Source: QHXQ01 sp038322995
Lineage (GTDB): Bacteria > Acidobacteriota > Blastocatellia > Pyrinomonadales > Pyrinomonadaceae
Direction: 5' to 3'
Assembly (NCBI GenBank): GCA_038322995.1
Contig: JBBQGM010000006.1
Span: 1 to 64,000, forward strand
DNA: 64,000 nt
The position numbers and the translations under genes are program-made. The notes under the pieces were generated by a model. That model was not told the origin of the DNA and made no database searches. It worked only from the letters and a program-made list of their open reading frames with translations. Shown here in pieces: positions 35,196 through 44,029 of the stretch; within the stretch, counting starts at the first letter, position 1; the number at the start of each line of letters is the position of its first letter.

Positions 35196-38100
35196 ATGAC
35201 ATCCTACCAACAGGTAGTCCGCACCCTTGCCTGCTTATTCTTGCTCAGCATGATGTTCGTCGGCGCGGCCCAAGCACAAGTGACGACGGGCGACATTACC
35301 GGCCGCGTCGCCGACGCGCAAGGCAACCTCGTACCCAACGCCAGCGTGACGGCGCGCAACAAGGCGACGGGTCTCTCGCGCACAACCACATCGAACGAAG
35401 ATGGCAACTATACGCTGGTGCAGTTGCCGGCGGGCACGTATGAAGTCTCGGTCGAAGCCAGAGGCTTCAGCAAGGCGCTGCTCAAAGATATGGAAGTGAA
35501 CGTCGGCGCGACGCTGACGCAGAACTTCGATCTCAAGCCCGGCGAGGTGAGCGAGACGGTTGAAGTCTCGTCGGATGCCGCGCTCGTGCAGACGACCACG
35601 TCCGAGTTGGGCCGCAACATCACGCCGACCGAGGTGCGCGAGTTGCCGCTCATCAATCGCACCTTCGCCAGTCTCGCGATCATCGCGCCCGAAGCGCGCC
35701 CCGTCGGCAACTTCGATCCGACCAAGACGCGCGTCGGCAACATCGGTTTTAGCGGCGGCGACGGCCGCCAGTTGGACGTGAACGTGGACGGCGGCGACGA
35801 CAAGGATAACGTCGTCGGCAGTCTGCTACAGAATTTCGCTTACGAATCAATTCAAGAGTTTCAGGTCTTGCAGCACCGTTGGACGGCCGAGAGCGGGCGT
35901 TCCGTCGGCGGCGTGGTGAACGTAGTCTCCAAGTCGGGCAGCAACGATCTGCACGGCTCAGGCTTCTTCACCTATCGCAACGAGAAACTGCGCGCCCGCG
36001 ATTTCTTCGAGAAGCGGACAACTGATCCCAAGCCGAAGTTCAATCGCGAAGAGTTCGGCGGTTCCGTCGGCGGCCGGATCATCAAAGACAAACTCTTCTT
36101 CTTCGGCGCGGCCGAACGCTTCCGCGAGCGGCAGAATTTGCTCGTCAACCCCGCTCTGCTGCCGGAGATCGCCGCGATTCCGGGCGTGACTGCTTCGGCC
36201 ACGATCCCGACACCCTATAACGACACGCTGATCACCGCGAAGATCGACAACCGCATCAGCGAGCGGCAGTCGATGTTCTACCGCTTCTCGTTTCAAAAGA
36301 ACGACTCGCCCAACGATCAGTTCGATGAATCGCAGCCGGCCGATCTGACCGGCGGCAACACCAACAACAACAAGCTCTACAGCTTCGTCGTCAATCACAG
36401 CTACACGCTCAGCGCGACCAAGCTGAACCAGTTCACGTTCCAGTTCCAAAACTTCGTGAACGACATTCTGGGTGTGACCACGACGCCGAACATCCTGTTC
36501 CCCTCGGTGCAGACCGGCGCGAACGCGAATGTGCCGCAGGAGACTAAGGAGCGCAAGTTCCAGTTCCGCGACGACTTCTCCTTCCAGACCGGCAAGCATG
36601 GGATGAAGGTGGGCGTCAACTACATCCGCACCAAGCTCGACGGCTTCTTCTTCTTCGGCGCGAACGGCTACCAGATCACCTTCTTCGATGATCCGCTGAC
36701 GATCCGCAACAACCGCACCCGTTACCCGCAGGGTTTCGGCACGCCGGGCGCAGTCAAAGAGATCGCGTTCAGCACCGGCGCGGGCGACACCAGCCAGCCG
36801 CCGTTCCATCAACTCGCCTTCTACGTGCAGGACGACTACAAGGTCACGCCGCACCTAACGCTCAATCTCGGCCTGCGCTGGGACGCCAACATCAATCTGC
36901 TCGTGCCGCAGACCAACAACCGCACGATGCAAATTCTGGGGCGATTGAATGATGCGCGGGCGCGGGCCATCGCCGGCGACGCGAATCGGCTCGCCCGCCG
37001 CACGCCGAGCTACCGCGAGTTTCAGCCGCGCGTCGGCTTCGCCTGGGACCCGAAGGGCGACGGGCGCACCGTCATACGCGGTGGCTACGGCATCTTCTAC
37101 GATCAACTGTTCCAGAACCTGACGCTGTTCTCAACCCAACAGGCGAACCCGACCATCTACCAGACGGTGCTTGATCTGGTGAACGACTCGGTCGGCGTCG
37201 GCCAACTCGCCACCTTCCGCTTCGGCATTGATCCGTTGCCCGCCCCGCCCGCCAACTTCAACACGGCCAACCTTCAAGTCGGCGGCTTCGGGCGCATCAA
37301 CGATCCGACGCTGCGCGATCCATACGTGCAGAAGTTCTCTATCGGCTTCGAGCATAATCTCGGCCGCAACTTCGTTCTGTCGAGCGACTACGTGCATACG
37401 CTCGGCTTGCACGAGAACCGCGTGCAGAACGTCAACCCGCGCATCCGCAGCATCTGCGATCCGAACTTCCCCGGCTCGACGCCCACGTCCGCGCGTTGTG
37501 TGCGCGGCGCAAGCACGCGCTTCTTCGATCAAGCCTTCGTCGCGGCGGGCTTAGGCGCGGGCCGGCTCGAACAGATCAACATGTTCACTTCGACCAACCG
37601 CTCGTTCTTCGACAGTTGGACGACCTCGCTGAAGTATCGCGGGCGCAAAGCGTTCTACACGGCCAGCTACGTGCTCTCTAGCTCGCGCTCGTGGGGCGGG
37701 CAGCCGCTCGCTTCCTATAGCGGCAACGGCATCTCGATTACGCCGGAGCAGCAGTTCCGGCCCGAAGAGTTCGGCCCCACCCGCATTGACGAGCGCCATC
37801 GCATCGTCATCAGCGGCGTCTTCAATCTGCCGGGCGGCATAGAGCTTGCGCCGATTGCGCAATTTGCTACCTCTCGTCCCTTTTCGGCGAATCTCGGCAG
37901 CGACGTGGACGGCGACGGGCGCAGCACGGTGGATCGCATCTGCGCGGGCGTCGATCCGGTCACGGTCTTGCAATCGGTCATCGCCGGCAACGGCGTGCCG
38001 GCCGCCGCCCGCGCCCTCGGCTGCACGCAGAGCAGGGTCAACAACGTGCGCTCAGGCTTCGTCGTCACGAACGGCCAGTTGCAAGAGCGTAGCGGGCGCT

Positions 38101-38345
38101 ACTTCAACGTCGATCTGCGTGTGACCAAAATTTTCCCCGTGGGCGAGCACGTCAAGATCAAGCCCTACGCGAACTTCTTCAACCTGTTCAATACCGAGAA
38201 TCTCTCGATTGGTTCACGGCTCGGGCTGAGCAGTGCCGCCTCGCGCACGTCCTTCTTACAGCCGACCACGCTCTTCGGGCCCGGCTTCGGGCCGCCGGTC
38301 GGTGTCCCATTCACGTTCCAGTTCGGCGCGCGGGTGGACTTCTAA
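35196..38345 (+). CDS. Oar-like TonB-dependent receptor
   Basis: This 1049-residue outer-membrane receptor has a signal peptide (LACLFLLSMMFVGAAQAQ), a carboxypeptidase-regulatory-like beta domain (GDITGRVADAQGNLVPNASVTARN through AGTYEVSVEARGF, about 28-115), a plug (LPLINRTFASLAIIAPEARP, VNVDGGDDKDNVVGSL, GGVVNVVSKSGSNDLHG) and a barrel ending FTFQFGARVDF. It has a perfect site, aaggaggtg. The substrate is unknown. It is transcribed against the surrounding spoVR/yhbH/prkA genes and splits them, and ends in a strong terminator. Confidence 0.92.
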   Translation: MTSYQQVVRTLACLFLLSMMFVGAAQAQVTTGDITGRVADAQGNLVPNASVTARNKATGLSRTTTSNEDGNYTLVQLPAGTYEVSVEARGFSKALLKDMEVNVGATLTQNFDLKPGEVSETVEVSSDAALVQTTTSELGRNITPTEVRELPLINRTFASLAIIAPEARPVGNFDPTKTRVGNIGFSGGDGRQLDVNVDGGDDKDNVVGSLLQNFAYESIQEFQVLQHRWTAESGRSVGGVVNVVSKSGSNDLHGSGFFTYRNEKLRARDFFEKRTTDPKPKFNREEFGGSVGGRIIKDKLFFFGAAERFRERQNLLVNPALLPEIAAIPGVTASATIPTPYNDTLITAKIDNRISERQSMFYRFSFQKNDSPNDQFDESQPADLTGGNTNNNKLYSFVVNHSYTLSATKLNQFTFQFQNFVNDILGVTTTPNILFPSVQTGANANVPQETKERKFQFRDDFSFQTGKHGMKVGVNYIRTKLDGFFFFGANGYQITFFDDPLTIRNNRTRYPQGFGTPGAVKEIAFSTGAGDTSQPPFHQLAFYVQDDYKVTPHLTLNLGLRWDANINLLVPQTNNRTMQILGRLNDARARAIAGDANRLARRTPSYREFQPRVGFAWDPKGDGRTVIRGGYGIFYDQLFQNLTLFSTQQANPTIYQTVLDLVNDSVGVGQLATFRFGIDPLPAPPANFNTANLQVGGFGRINDPTLRDPYVQKFSIGFEHNLGRNFVLSSDYVHTLGLHENRVQNVNPRIRSICDPNFPGSTPTSARCVRGASTRFFDQAFVAAGLGAGRLEQINMFTSTNRSFFDSWTTSLKYRGRKAFYTASYVLSSSRSWGGQPLASYSGNGISITPEQQFRPEEFGPTRIDERHRIVISGVFNLPGGIELAPIAQFATSRPFSANLGSDVDGDGRSTVDRICAGVDPVTVLQSVIAGNGVPAAARALGCTQSRVNNVRSGFVVTNGQLQERSGRYFNVDLRVTKIFPVGEHVKIKPYANFFNLFNTENLSIGSRLGLSSAASRTSFLQPTTLFGPGFGPPVGVPFTFQFGARVDF

Positions 38346-38377
38346 GTTCAACTCCGTCGTCGTTCAGACTAAACAAC

Positions 38378-38408
38378 ACAGGCGCGCTGCCGGAAGCAGC
38401 GCGCCTGT
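38378..38408. terminator. Intrinsic terminator, probably bidirectional
   Basis: The stem acaggcgcgctgc pairs perfectly with gcagcgcgcctgt around cggaa, with ttcttt on the right and an A-rich stretch on the left. It separates the convergent TonB receptor and yhbH genes. Confidence 0.85.
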
Positions 38409-38442
38409 TTCTTTATCACCTCAGATGTCTCACGCTTACGGT

Positions 38443-39603
38443 CTAGGCTTCGATGCCGCGCGTGCCGAAGAACTGTTTAAGCGCAGGGTACACATCCTCC
38501 TTGTCGTCAATGCGCACGCCAATGAAACGTTCCTTCTGTTTCAGTCGATCTTTGAAGATCGACAACAGCGCGCCCGACGAGCGGCGATAACCCGACGTGC
38601 CCTCTTCGCCGATCTCGCCGTAGCCGAACAGATTGCAGGTCGCGATCAGTTCGTCGGCCAATTTAACGGCCTCTTCGTTGTCCGAGTAATAGTTATCGCC
38701 GTCGGAGAAGTGGAACGGGTAGATGTTCCAATCGCGCGGATTGTAGCGGGCGCGGATCGTGTCGAGCGCGAGTTGATAAGCCGACGAGACGACCGTGCCG
38801 CCCGATTCGCCCTGCGTGAAGAACTGTTCTTCCGTCACCTCGCGCGCTTCCGTGTGATGCGAGATAAAAACGATCTCGACGTGGTCATACTTCGTGCGCA
38901 AAAATCTCACCATCCAGAAATAGAATGAGCGCGCAATATACTTTTTGAACTCGCCCATCGAGCCTGAGACATCCATCAACGCCAGCACGACCGCGTTCGA
39001 TTCGTAGCGGTGCGCCTCTTCCCACGTCTTAAAGCGCAAATCTTCTTTCTTCACGTTAGCGAAGCGCGCCCGCCCCTGCTCGCGCGCATTGCGCCGGATG
39101 TTCTCTAAGATCATGCGGCGCTTGTCGAGATTGGCGAGCACGCCGGTGCGGCGAATTTCGTCGAAGCGCGTGGTCTTGGCCGGAATAGCTTTCTTGGCTT
39201 TCTCGGCGAGAAACGGCAGTTGCAAATCCTCAAAAATGAGCGCGGCCAATTCGTCTATGTTAATCTCAGCTTCGTAATACTCTGCGCCGCCGTCTTGCCC
39301 GGCCGGCCCCTGGCCCCCGCCCTTACCCGGTTGACTCTCGCGCCCCAGCACGTCGCCCACACGCGTCTTGCCGTCGCCCTGCCCGACCTGCTTGCGCTTG
39401 CGCTGATCAAACCGAAACTTATATTCATCAAGCGCGCGGATCGGCACTTTCACGCTCCGCTTCCCGTCCGACATGATGATCGCCTCATTCGACACAATCG
39501 AGCCGAGATTCTGACGAATCGCCTCGCGCACGCGCTCCTTGTGCCGCTCCTGATCAATGATGCCCTTGCGCTGCAAAGACCAATCGTTGCGCTGGATCGA
39601 CAT
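38443..39603 (-). CDS. yhbH: DUF444/YhbH (YeaH) family protein
   Basis: The 386 residues match YhbH: N-terminal RKGIIDQERHKERVREAIRQNL, IIMSDGKRSVKVPIRALDEYKF, and a C-terminal von Willebrand-A-like part with VLALMDVSGSMGEFKKYIARSFYFWMVRFLRTKY, whose DVSGS resembles a MIDAS site. It is a usual partner of PrkA kinase and SpoVR in stress adaptation. It shares strand and order with prkA upstream but is separated from it by a hydrolase and three small genes. Confidence 0.93.
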   Translation of the reverse strand: MSIQRNDWSLQRKGIIDQERHKERVREAIRQNLGSIVSNEAIIMSDGKRSVKVPIRALDEYKFRFDQRKRKQVGQGDGKTRVGDVLGRESQPGKGGGQGPAGQDGGAEYYEAEINIDELAALIFEDLQLPFLAEKAKKAIPAKTTRFDEIRRTGVLANLDKRRMILENIRRNAREQGRARFANVKKEDLRFKTWEEAHRYESNAVVLALMDVSGSMGEFKKYIARSFYFWMVRFLRTKYDHVEIVFISHHTEAREVTEEQFFTQGESGGTVVSSAYQLALDTIRARYNPRDWNIYPFHFSDGDNYYSDNEEAVKLADELIATCNLFGYGEIGEEGTSGYRRSSGALLSIFKDRLKQKERFIGVRIDDKEDVYPALKQFFGTRGIEA

Positions 39604-39615
39604 AGCAGAAACCTC

Positions 39616-39678
39616 GTAAATCGTGAATCGTGAATCGTGAATAGATCGACCATCTTCTATTCACGATTCACGATTTAC
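39616..39678. repeat. Intergenic palindrome, word family C (cgtaaatcgtgaa)
   Basis: The left arm is gtaaatcgtgaatcgtgaat plus cgtgaatag. The right arm is ctattcacgattcacgattt plus ac. The arms are near-perfect complements and contain tandem cgtgaat. The right arm encodes the last residues and stop of the hydrolase gene, so the element has invaded or shaped the coding end. Confidence 0.85.
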
Positions 39679-40627
39679 TTTTCAGACAGAACTCCGCGAC
39701 CAATGCCGTGAACTCCGGCGGGCATTCCTCTTGCGGCAGATGCCCGCAGTCGGGAAAGACGTGCAGCCGCGCATCCGGGATCAACCCCCGCAACATCTCG
39801 CCGTGCCTGAGCGGCGTATCCTCATCGTGCGCGCCCCAGACGAGCAGCGTGGGTTGTTGCAGCAGATGCGCCTCGCGCTCGACGCGCGTCGCGCTCCAAT
39901 GCCTGAGCGTCCGCAGCATCGCGCGTTGTGTATCCGCCGCGCGCAGCGGCAAGTGGCGGCCCGCCACCTTCTGCTCCACGCGTTGGCGTTCCGCGCCCGC
40001 CGTGCGCCAGCGCCCCAGTTTGCGCCGCAGGAAGTAACGCAAATCCAGCAGCGGCGGCGACAGCACATCGCCCACCGCGCGCGTGGCGACAAGGCGCAGC
40101 ATCGGATGCCGCTTTAAGTCGTCGTTGCAGACCGCACCCACCAACACCAAACGATCTACGCGCGCCGGCTGATCGAGCGCGACAAAGGTCGCGACCGCGC
40201 CGCCGTAAGAACTGCCGACAAGCGTCGCGCGCTCGATCCGCAACTCGTCCAACAGCCCCACGAGCATGCGCGCCTGCGCCGCAATCGTGTACTCGCCGTC
40301 CGCCGGCTTGTCCGAGAAGCCAAAGCCCACGAGGTCTGGCGCAATCACGCGAAAGCCCCGCTCCGCCAGCGGCACAAGCACATCACGCCACACGAAATTC
40401 GACGCGAGAAAACCATGAATCAACACCAGCGTGGGCGCATCCTCATCACCCGCCACCTGATAATGCACGCGCACGCCGTCCACTACCACGAACCGCGAAC
40501 GGTCAGCATGGTGCAACCCGTCCGCATGCCGCTCCCAATCGAGCGCACGCGGGCGCACCAACCGATGCGCCGCCACCGCCGCGCCCGTCAACGCGAATCC
40601 ACTTGCCAGCCAGTAACGTTTCTTCAT
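39668..40627 (-). CDS. Alpha/beta hydrolase
   Basis: The 319 residues have an N-terminal hydrophobic stretch (YWLASGFALTGAAVAA, likely a signal or anchor) and the canonical hydrolase core: oxyanion region HGFLASNFVWRDV, nucleophile Ser in VGSSYGGAVA, Asp in WGAHDEDTPLRHGE, and His in FPDCGHLPQEE. The substrate is unknown. It resembles lipase/esterase or haloalkane-type folds. Its C-terminal codons overlap a word palindrome. Confidence 0.9.
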   Translation of the reverse strand: MKKRYWLASGFALTGAAVAAHRLVRPRALDWERHADGLHHADRSRFVVVDGVRVHYQVAGDEDAPTLVLIHGFLASNFVWRDVLVPLAERGFRVIAPDLVGFGFSDKPADGEYTIAAQARMLVGLLDELRIERATLVGSSYGGAVATFVALDQPARVDRLVLVGAVCNDDLKRHPMLRLVATRAVGDVLSPPLLDLRYFLRRKLGRWRTAGAERQRVEQKVAGRHLPLRAADTQRAMLRTLRHWSATRVEREAHLLQQPTLLVWGAHDEDTPLRHGEMLRGLIPDARLHVFPDCGHLPQEECPPEFTALVAEFCLKSKS

Positions 40628-40640
40628 GCGATCCTATGCT

Positions 40641-40814
40641 CTAGGTGGATTTGCCCTTGATGGTAAATGGAATGCGCTGGCCTGCGAGGGCTTCTAAAGC
40701 TGCCTCTGGCACTAAATGCTCACCCGAACGCATGACCCGCCCAGAGAAACGTCCGAGCAGAAAGACGAGCGCACGCTTCTCTGTCTCGCGGTCGGGGAAT
40801 GTGATGGTTACCAT
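40641..40814 (-). CDS. Small protein of unknown function
   Basis: This 57-residue protein, MVTITFPDRETEKRALVFLLG, has a basic C-terminal end (FTIKGKST). A gaggagg site decides ATG 40814. It follows a 77-residue antitoxin-like gene by 35 bases, so the two look like a small operon of unknown role. No known toxin fold is recognisable. Confidence 0.55.
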   Translation of the reverse strand: MVTITFPDRETEKRALVFLLGRFSGRVMRSGEHLVPEAALEALAGQRIPFTIKGKST

Positions 40815-40849
40815 AAATCGGCCTCCTCTTCGATAAGAGATTGTATCAC

Positions 40850-41083
40850 TCACTTAGCATCTTCTTTTCTTAAGCCGGCGGCATAATCCGCCAGACCCTC
40901 TTCAGCCAGCGCACGATCCTCTACGGCAAACTCGGCATACAAAGCCGCCAACTGTGAATTATCAGCCACAGTCGGTCTACTGCGCGAACGATATTGCAGA
41001 AACGCCAGATACTCGGTGACCCTTTCAAATTCTGTCTCACTCAAGTTCTCAAGCTCTTCCAAAACCTGTTCTCTGATTGACAT
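40850..41083 (-). CDS. Small antitoxin-like protein
   Basis: This 77-residue acidic protein has an N-terminal helix MSIREQVLEELENLSETEFERVTEYLAFLQYRSR, the pattern of DUF2281-like or VapB-type small regulators, followed by a disordered acidic tail. It precedes the 57-residue gene. No DNA-binding motif is evident, so antitoxin is a guess from size and layout. Confidence 0.5.
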   Translation of the reverse strand: MSIREQVLEELENLSETEFERVTEYLAFLQYRSRSRPTVADNSQLAALYAEFAVEDRALAEEGLADYAAGLRKEDAK

Positions 41084-41103
41084 ACCTTATCCTCCAAATT
41101 TAA

Positions 41104-41220
41104 TCTTAAATTCCCCGTCAGCTTGCTGCGGGGTCGCCGAATAGAAAAGATGGGAGTCCAGAGGGAACGATGTTCCCTTTGGTCAAAGGCGGGGTTTAAT
41201 ACCCCGACTGCGAAGCAAGG
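41104..41220. repeat. Cluster of short palindromes, REP-like
   Basis: Three short stem-loops follow one another: ccccg...cagcttgctg...cggggt (about 41114-41136), agggaac-gat-gttccct (41162-41178) and cggggtttaataccccg (41190-41206). The tail has gaagcaaggcgtgcgg. The ccccg/cagcttgctg and tttaataccccg words resemble repetitive extragenic palindromes seen in other bacteria. No transposase gene is nearby. Positions of the single stems are approximate. Confidence 0.45.
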
Positions 41221-41292
41221 CGTGCGGAGCGTTAGCGACGCCGCCGAAAATTTATTTCTTATTGTCTGCGCCGTAGAAGAATTGCTATTTGC

Positions 41293-41691
41293 TTAAAGCT
41301 CCTTAGTCTTACCAAGCTTTTGTATATCTTCGGCAGCTACCGTAAGCAGCGCAGTGCGGCGGCAATTGTCAGTGTATAAATCATCACTGTATGCATATAC
41401 CAACCATTCTTCATTTAGTTTGAAGTTCATTCCACACATGCCTCCCGGTGATGAGATAGTAATAAACTCCCCTTTGACTCCCTTCCAGTATTTTTCCACC
41501 TTGAATTTAATAAGGCGTATGGCACTACTTTCCCTGTCCTTGATCTCAACAATCTCGCCAACAAAAACGGCTTTCGCCTTTCGCAACCCTTGACGCGGAC
41601 TTTTTTTACCATCGCATTCACATGCACGTACGGCTGGTATGTTCAAACCAATCAAGCCTAACAAAGCAGATAGAAGCATTATTTGTTTCAT
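41293..41691 (-). CDS. Exported TIMP/netrin-like (NTR) domain protein
   Basis: This 132-residue protein has a signal peptide (LLSALLGLIGLNIPAVRA) cleaved just before CECDGK, so that Cys24 and Cys26 would lie at the mature N-terminus, as in tissue inhibitors of metalloproteinases. The rest follows: AKAVFVGEIVEI, FKVEKYWKGVKGEFITI, GGMCGMNFKLNEEWLVYAY and TDNCRRTALL. The gene is clearly more AT-rich than its neighbours and may have been transferred. The target is unknown. Confidence 0.65.
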   Translation of the reverse strand: MKQIMLLSALLGLIGLNIPAVRACECDGKKSPRQGLRKAKAVFVGEIVEIKDRESSAIRLIKFKVEKYWKGVKGEFITISSPGGMCGMNFKLNEEWLVYAYSDDLYTDNCRRTALLTVAAEDIQKLGKTKEL

Positions 41692-41793
41692 GCTTTGCCT
41701 TTCATATGTTTAGTTTCACTGTGACGAGTTAGCCCGCGCCTTCCGAGTGGGAAAGGCGCGGGCGTTATTTATCATCGCCCTCTTTCGCCGTAA

Positions 41794-43734
41794 TCAGCGC
41801 GAGAGCAGCGTGCCGACGTAGGTCAGGAGTTCGTTGGCGCAGACGGGGCAGTAGCCGCCGTCTTTGACGAGCCTGTCCACGACCTCGTTGATCCGGCGCA
41901 GTTGGTCTGGGTCGGGCGTCTTGGCGGAGGTCGTGATCTTCACCACGTCTTTCAGGTCAGCGAAAATCTTCCGTTCAATCGCCTCTTTCAGCCGCTCGTG
42001 CGACGTGTACTCGAACTGCTTGCCCTTGCGGCTGTAGGACGAGATGCGGATTAGTATCTCCTGGCGGAACGTGTTCTTCGCGTTGTCGGAGACGCCGATC
42101 TGTTCTTCGATTGAGCGCATCAGTTGTTCGTCCGGCTCCATCTCCTCTTCGGTGATGGGGTCTTTCATGCGCTCCTTGTTGCAGTAGGCTTCGACGTTGT
42201 CGAGATAGTTGTTGCAGATGGTGCGGGCCATCTCCTCGAACGAATAGACGAAGGCGCGTTGCACTTCGAGCTTGGCCATCTCGTCATACTCTTTGCGCGC
42301 CGCCGAGATGAGATTCAGATAACGCTCGCGCTGTTCGGCGTTGATGCCCGTGTGCTGCTCGAAGCCGCTCTTGATCGTGCGCAACGCGTCAATCGGGTTG
42401 ATGCAGGTGACGCCGTCACGCACGAGCGCGGACGATAGGCGGTTGATGACGTAGCGGGGCGAGATGCCGTCCATGCCTTCGCGCACGGTGTCGTCCTGCA
42501 ACTCGCGCACGTCCTTCGACTTGTAGCCCTCGACCTCCTCGCCGTCATAGAGTTTCATCTTCTTGACGAGATCAACGTTCGCGCGCTTCGGGTCTTCCAG
42601 CCGCGTCAGCACGGCGAACATGGCCGCGACCTTCAACGTGTTCGGCGCGATGTGGACGTGTCTGAGCGCCTCGGACTGATGGAGCAATTTGTCATAGATG
42701 CGCTCCTCCTGCGACACGCGCAGGTTGTACGGCACGCGCACCAGGATGATGCGATCCTGCAACGCCTCCGACTTACGATTGCCCGCAAACGCGATGTACT
42801 CGTTCTCGTTCGTGTGCGACAGAATCACCTCGTCCGCGTAGATCATCGCAAACCGGCCCGTCTTGATCGACTGTTCCTGCGAGAGCGTGAGCAAGCTGTA
42901 GAGAAACTTCTCGTCACACTTTAACATCTCGATAAATTCCATCAGCCCGCGATTCGCAATGTTCAATTCGCCATCGAAGCGATAGGCGCGCGGATCGCTT
43001 TCGACGCCGACCTCGCCGATGGTTGAAAGATCAATCGAACCTGTTAGCTCCGTAATGTCTTGGCTCTTGGGGTCTGAGGGCGTGAACGTGCCGATGCCGA
43101 CGCGCTCTTTTTCGGCGAAGGCGATGCGCTGCACACGCACGTCCTCGTGCCGGCCCGCGTAGGTGTGGGCCAAGGCGTAGTGACACTGCGGGCAAAGGTC
43201 GCCTTCAATGTAGATGCCGTAATGCTTCTCGATCTCGGCGCGGAGTTCGTGCGGGATCAGGTGCAGCGGCTCTTCGTGCATCGGGCAGTCTTTGATCGCG
43301 TAGAGCGCGCCCGCCTCCGTGCGCGTCCACTCTTCCAGCCCGCGCTTGAGCAGCGTCACAATCGTTGACTTGCCGCCGCCGACTGGGCCCATCAAGAGCA
43401 AGATGCGCTTGCGCACTTCCAGCCGTTGCGCGGCCGATTTGAAATATTCGACGATGCGCGCGAGCGGCTCTTCGATGCCGAACAATTCGTGCGCGAAAAA
43501 ATTGTAGCGGGCCAGTTCGTCGCGTGTGCCTTCGTTGAGCTTGGTCACACCGGCGGCGTGGATCATGTCGTTGATGCGCGCGTGCGAGAGTTCGGCCAGG
43601 CGGGGTTGCTGCGTGACTAGCTCGAAGTAGTCGCGGAACGTGCCCTCCCATTGCAGCGCGGCATGGTCGAGGCGCGAGCGTTCCAGCCGCTCGCTGATGT
43701 TGAAAGTTTGTTTGCCATCCTGCTCTTCGTGCAT
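41794..43734 (-). CDS. prkA: PrkA family serine protein kinase
   Basis: The 646 residues match PrkA/YeaG: an AAA-like N-domain with Walker A GPVGGGKSTIVTLLKRGLE and CPMHEEPLHLIP, a zinc-like CPQCH, FTPSDPKSQDITELTGSID, and a C-terminal kinase-like region. In E. coli YeaG works with YeaH in nitrogen-starvation adaptation, and with SpoVR/YcgB. It lies upstream of yhbH and spoVR on the same strand but is split from them by inserted genes. Confidence 0.95.
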   Translation of the reverse strand: MHEEQDGKQTFNISERLERSRLDHAALQWEGTFRDYFELVTQQPRLAELSHARINDMIHAAGVTKLNEGTRDELARYNFFAHELFGIEEPLARIVEYFKSAAQRLEVRKRILLLMGPVGGGKSTIVTLLKRGLEEWTRTEAGALYAIKDCPMHEEPLHLIPHELRAEIEKHYGIYIEGDLCPQCHYALAHTYAGRHEDVRVQRIAFAEKERVGIGTFTPSDPKSQDITELTGSIDLSTIGEVGVESDPRAYRFDGELNIANRGLMEFIEMLKCDEKFLYSLLTLSQEQSIKTGRFAMIYADEVILSHTNENEYIAFAGNRKSEALQDRIILVRVPYNLRVSQEERIYDKLLHQSEALRHVHIAPNTLKVAAMFAVLTRLEDPKRANVDLVKKMKLYDGEEVEGYKSKDVRELQDDTVREGMDGISPRYVINRLSSALVRDGVTCINPIDALRTIKSGFEQHTGINAEQRERYLNLISAARKEYDEMAKLEVQRAFVYSFEEMARTICNNYLDNVEAYCNKERMKDPITEEEMEPDEQLMRSIEEQIGVSDNAKNTFRQEILIRISSYSRKGKQFEYTSHERLKEAIERKIFADLKDVVKITTSAKTPDPDQLRRINEVVDRLVKDGGYCPVCANELLTYVGTLLSR

Positions 43735-44029
43735 CGCCTTAATACCTCTTAAAATGGCTTCGCGCGCGTGGATAGCGTGTGGAGAAGCACGCCTTGCTTA
43801 TGTGTGCTACGCAAACGGGCGCGTTGACCGGTTTAGTCAAACGAACGGGCCCGCGCACGTGTTGGCAGGACATGGCAGTCGCGATGCGCCTGTGCGGCAC
43901 GCGCGCTAATAAAGCGGCCTCATGCGCCGTCGCGATGGCTCGTCAGTCCTGCTGCTTTGCGATTGTCAAACAGATGTGCCGGGGGAGTCGCTGCAAGGGC
44001 GATTATAACACAGCGTCCGCGGGAGCAAA
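43735..44029. other. Intergenic region upstream of prkA
   Basis: About 295 bases between the prkA start and the truB end. The region probably holds the prkA promoter. I see no hairpin, repeat or gene with protein-like composition here. Confidence 0.4.
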
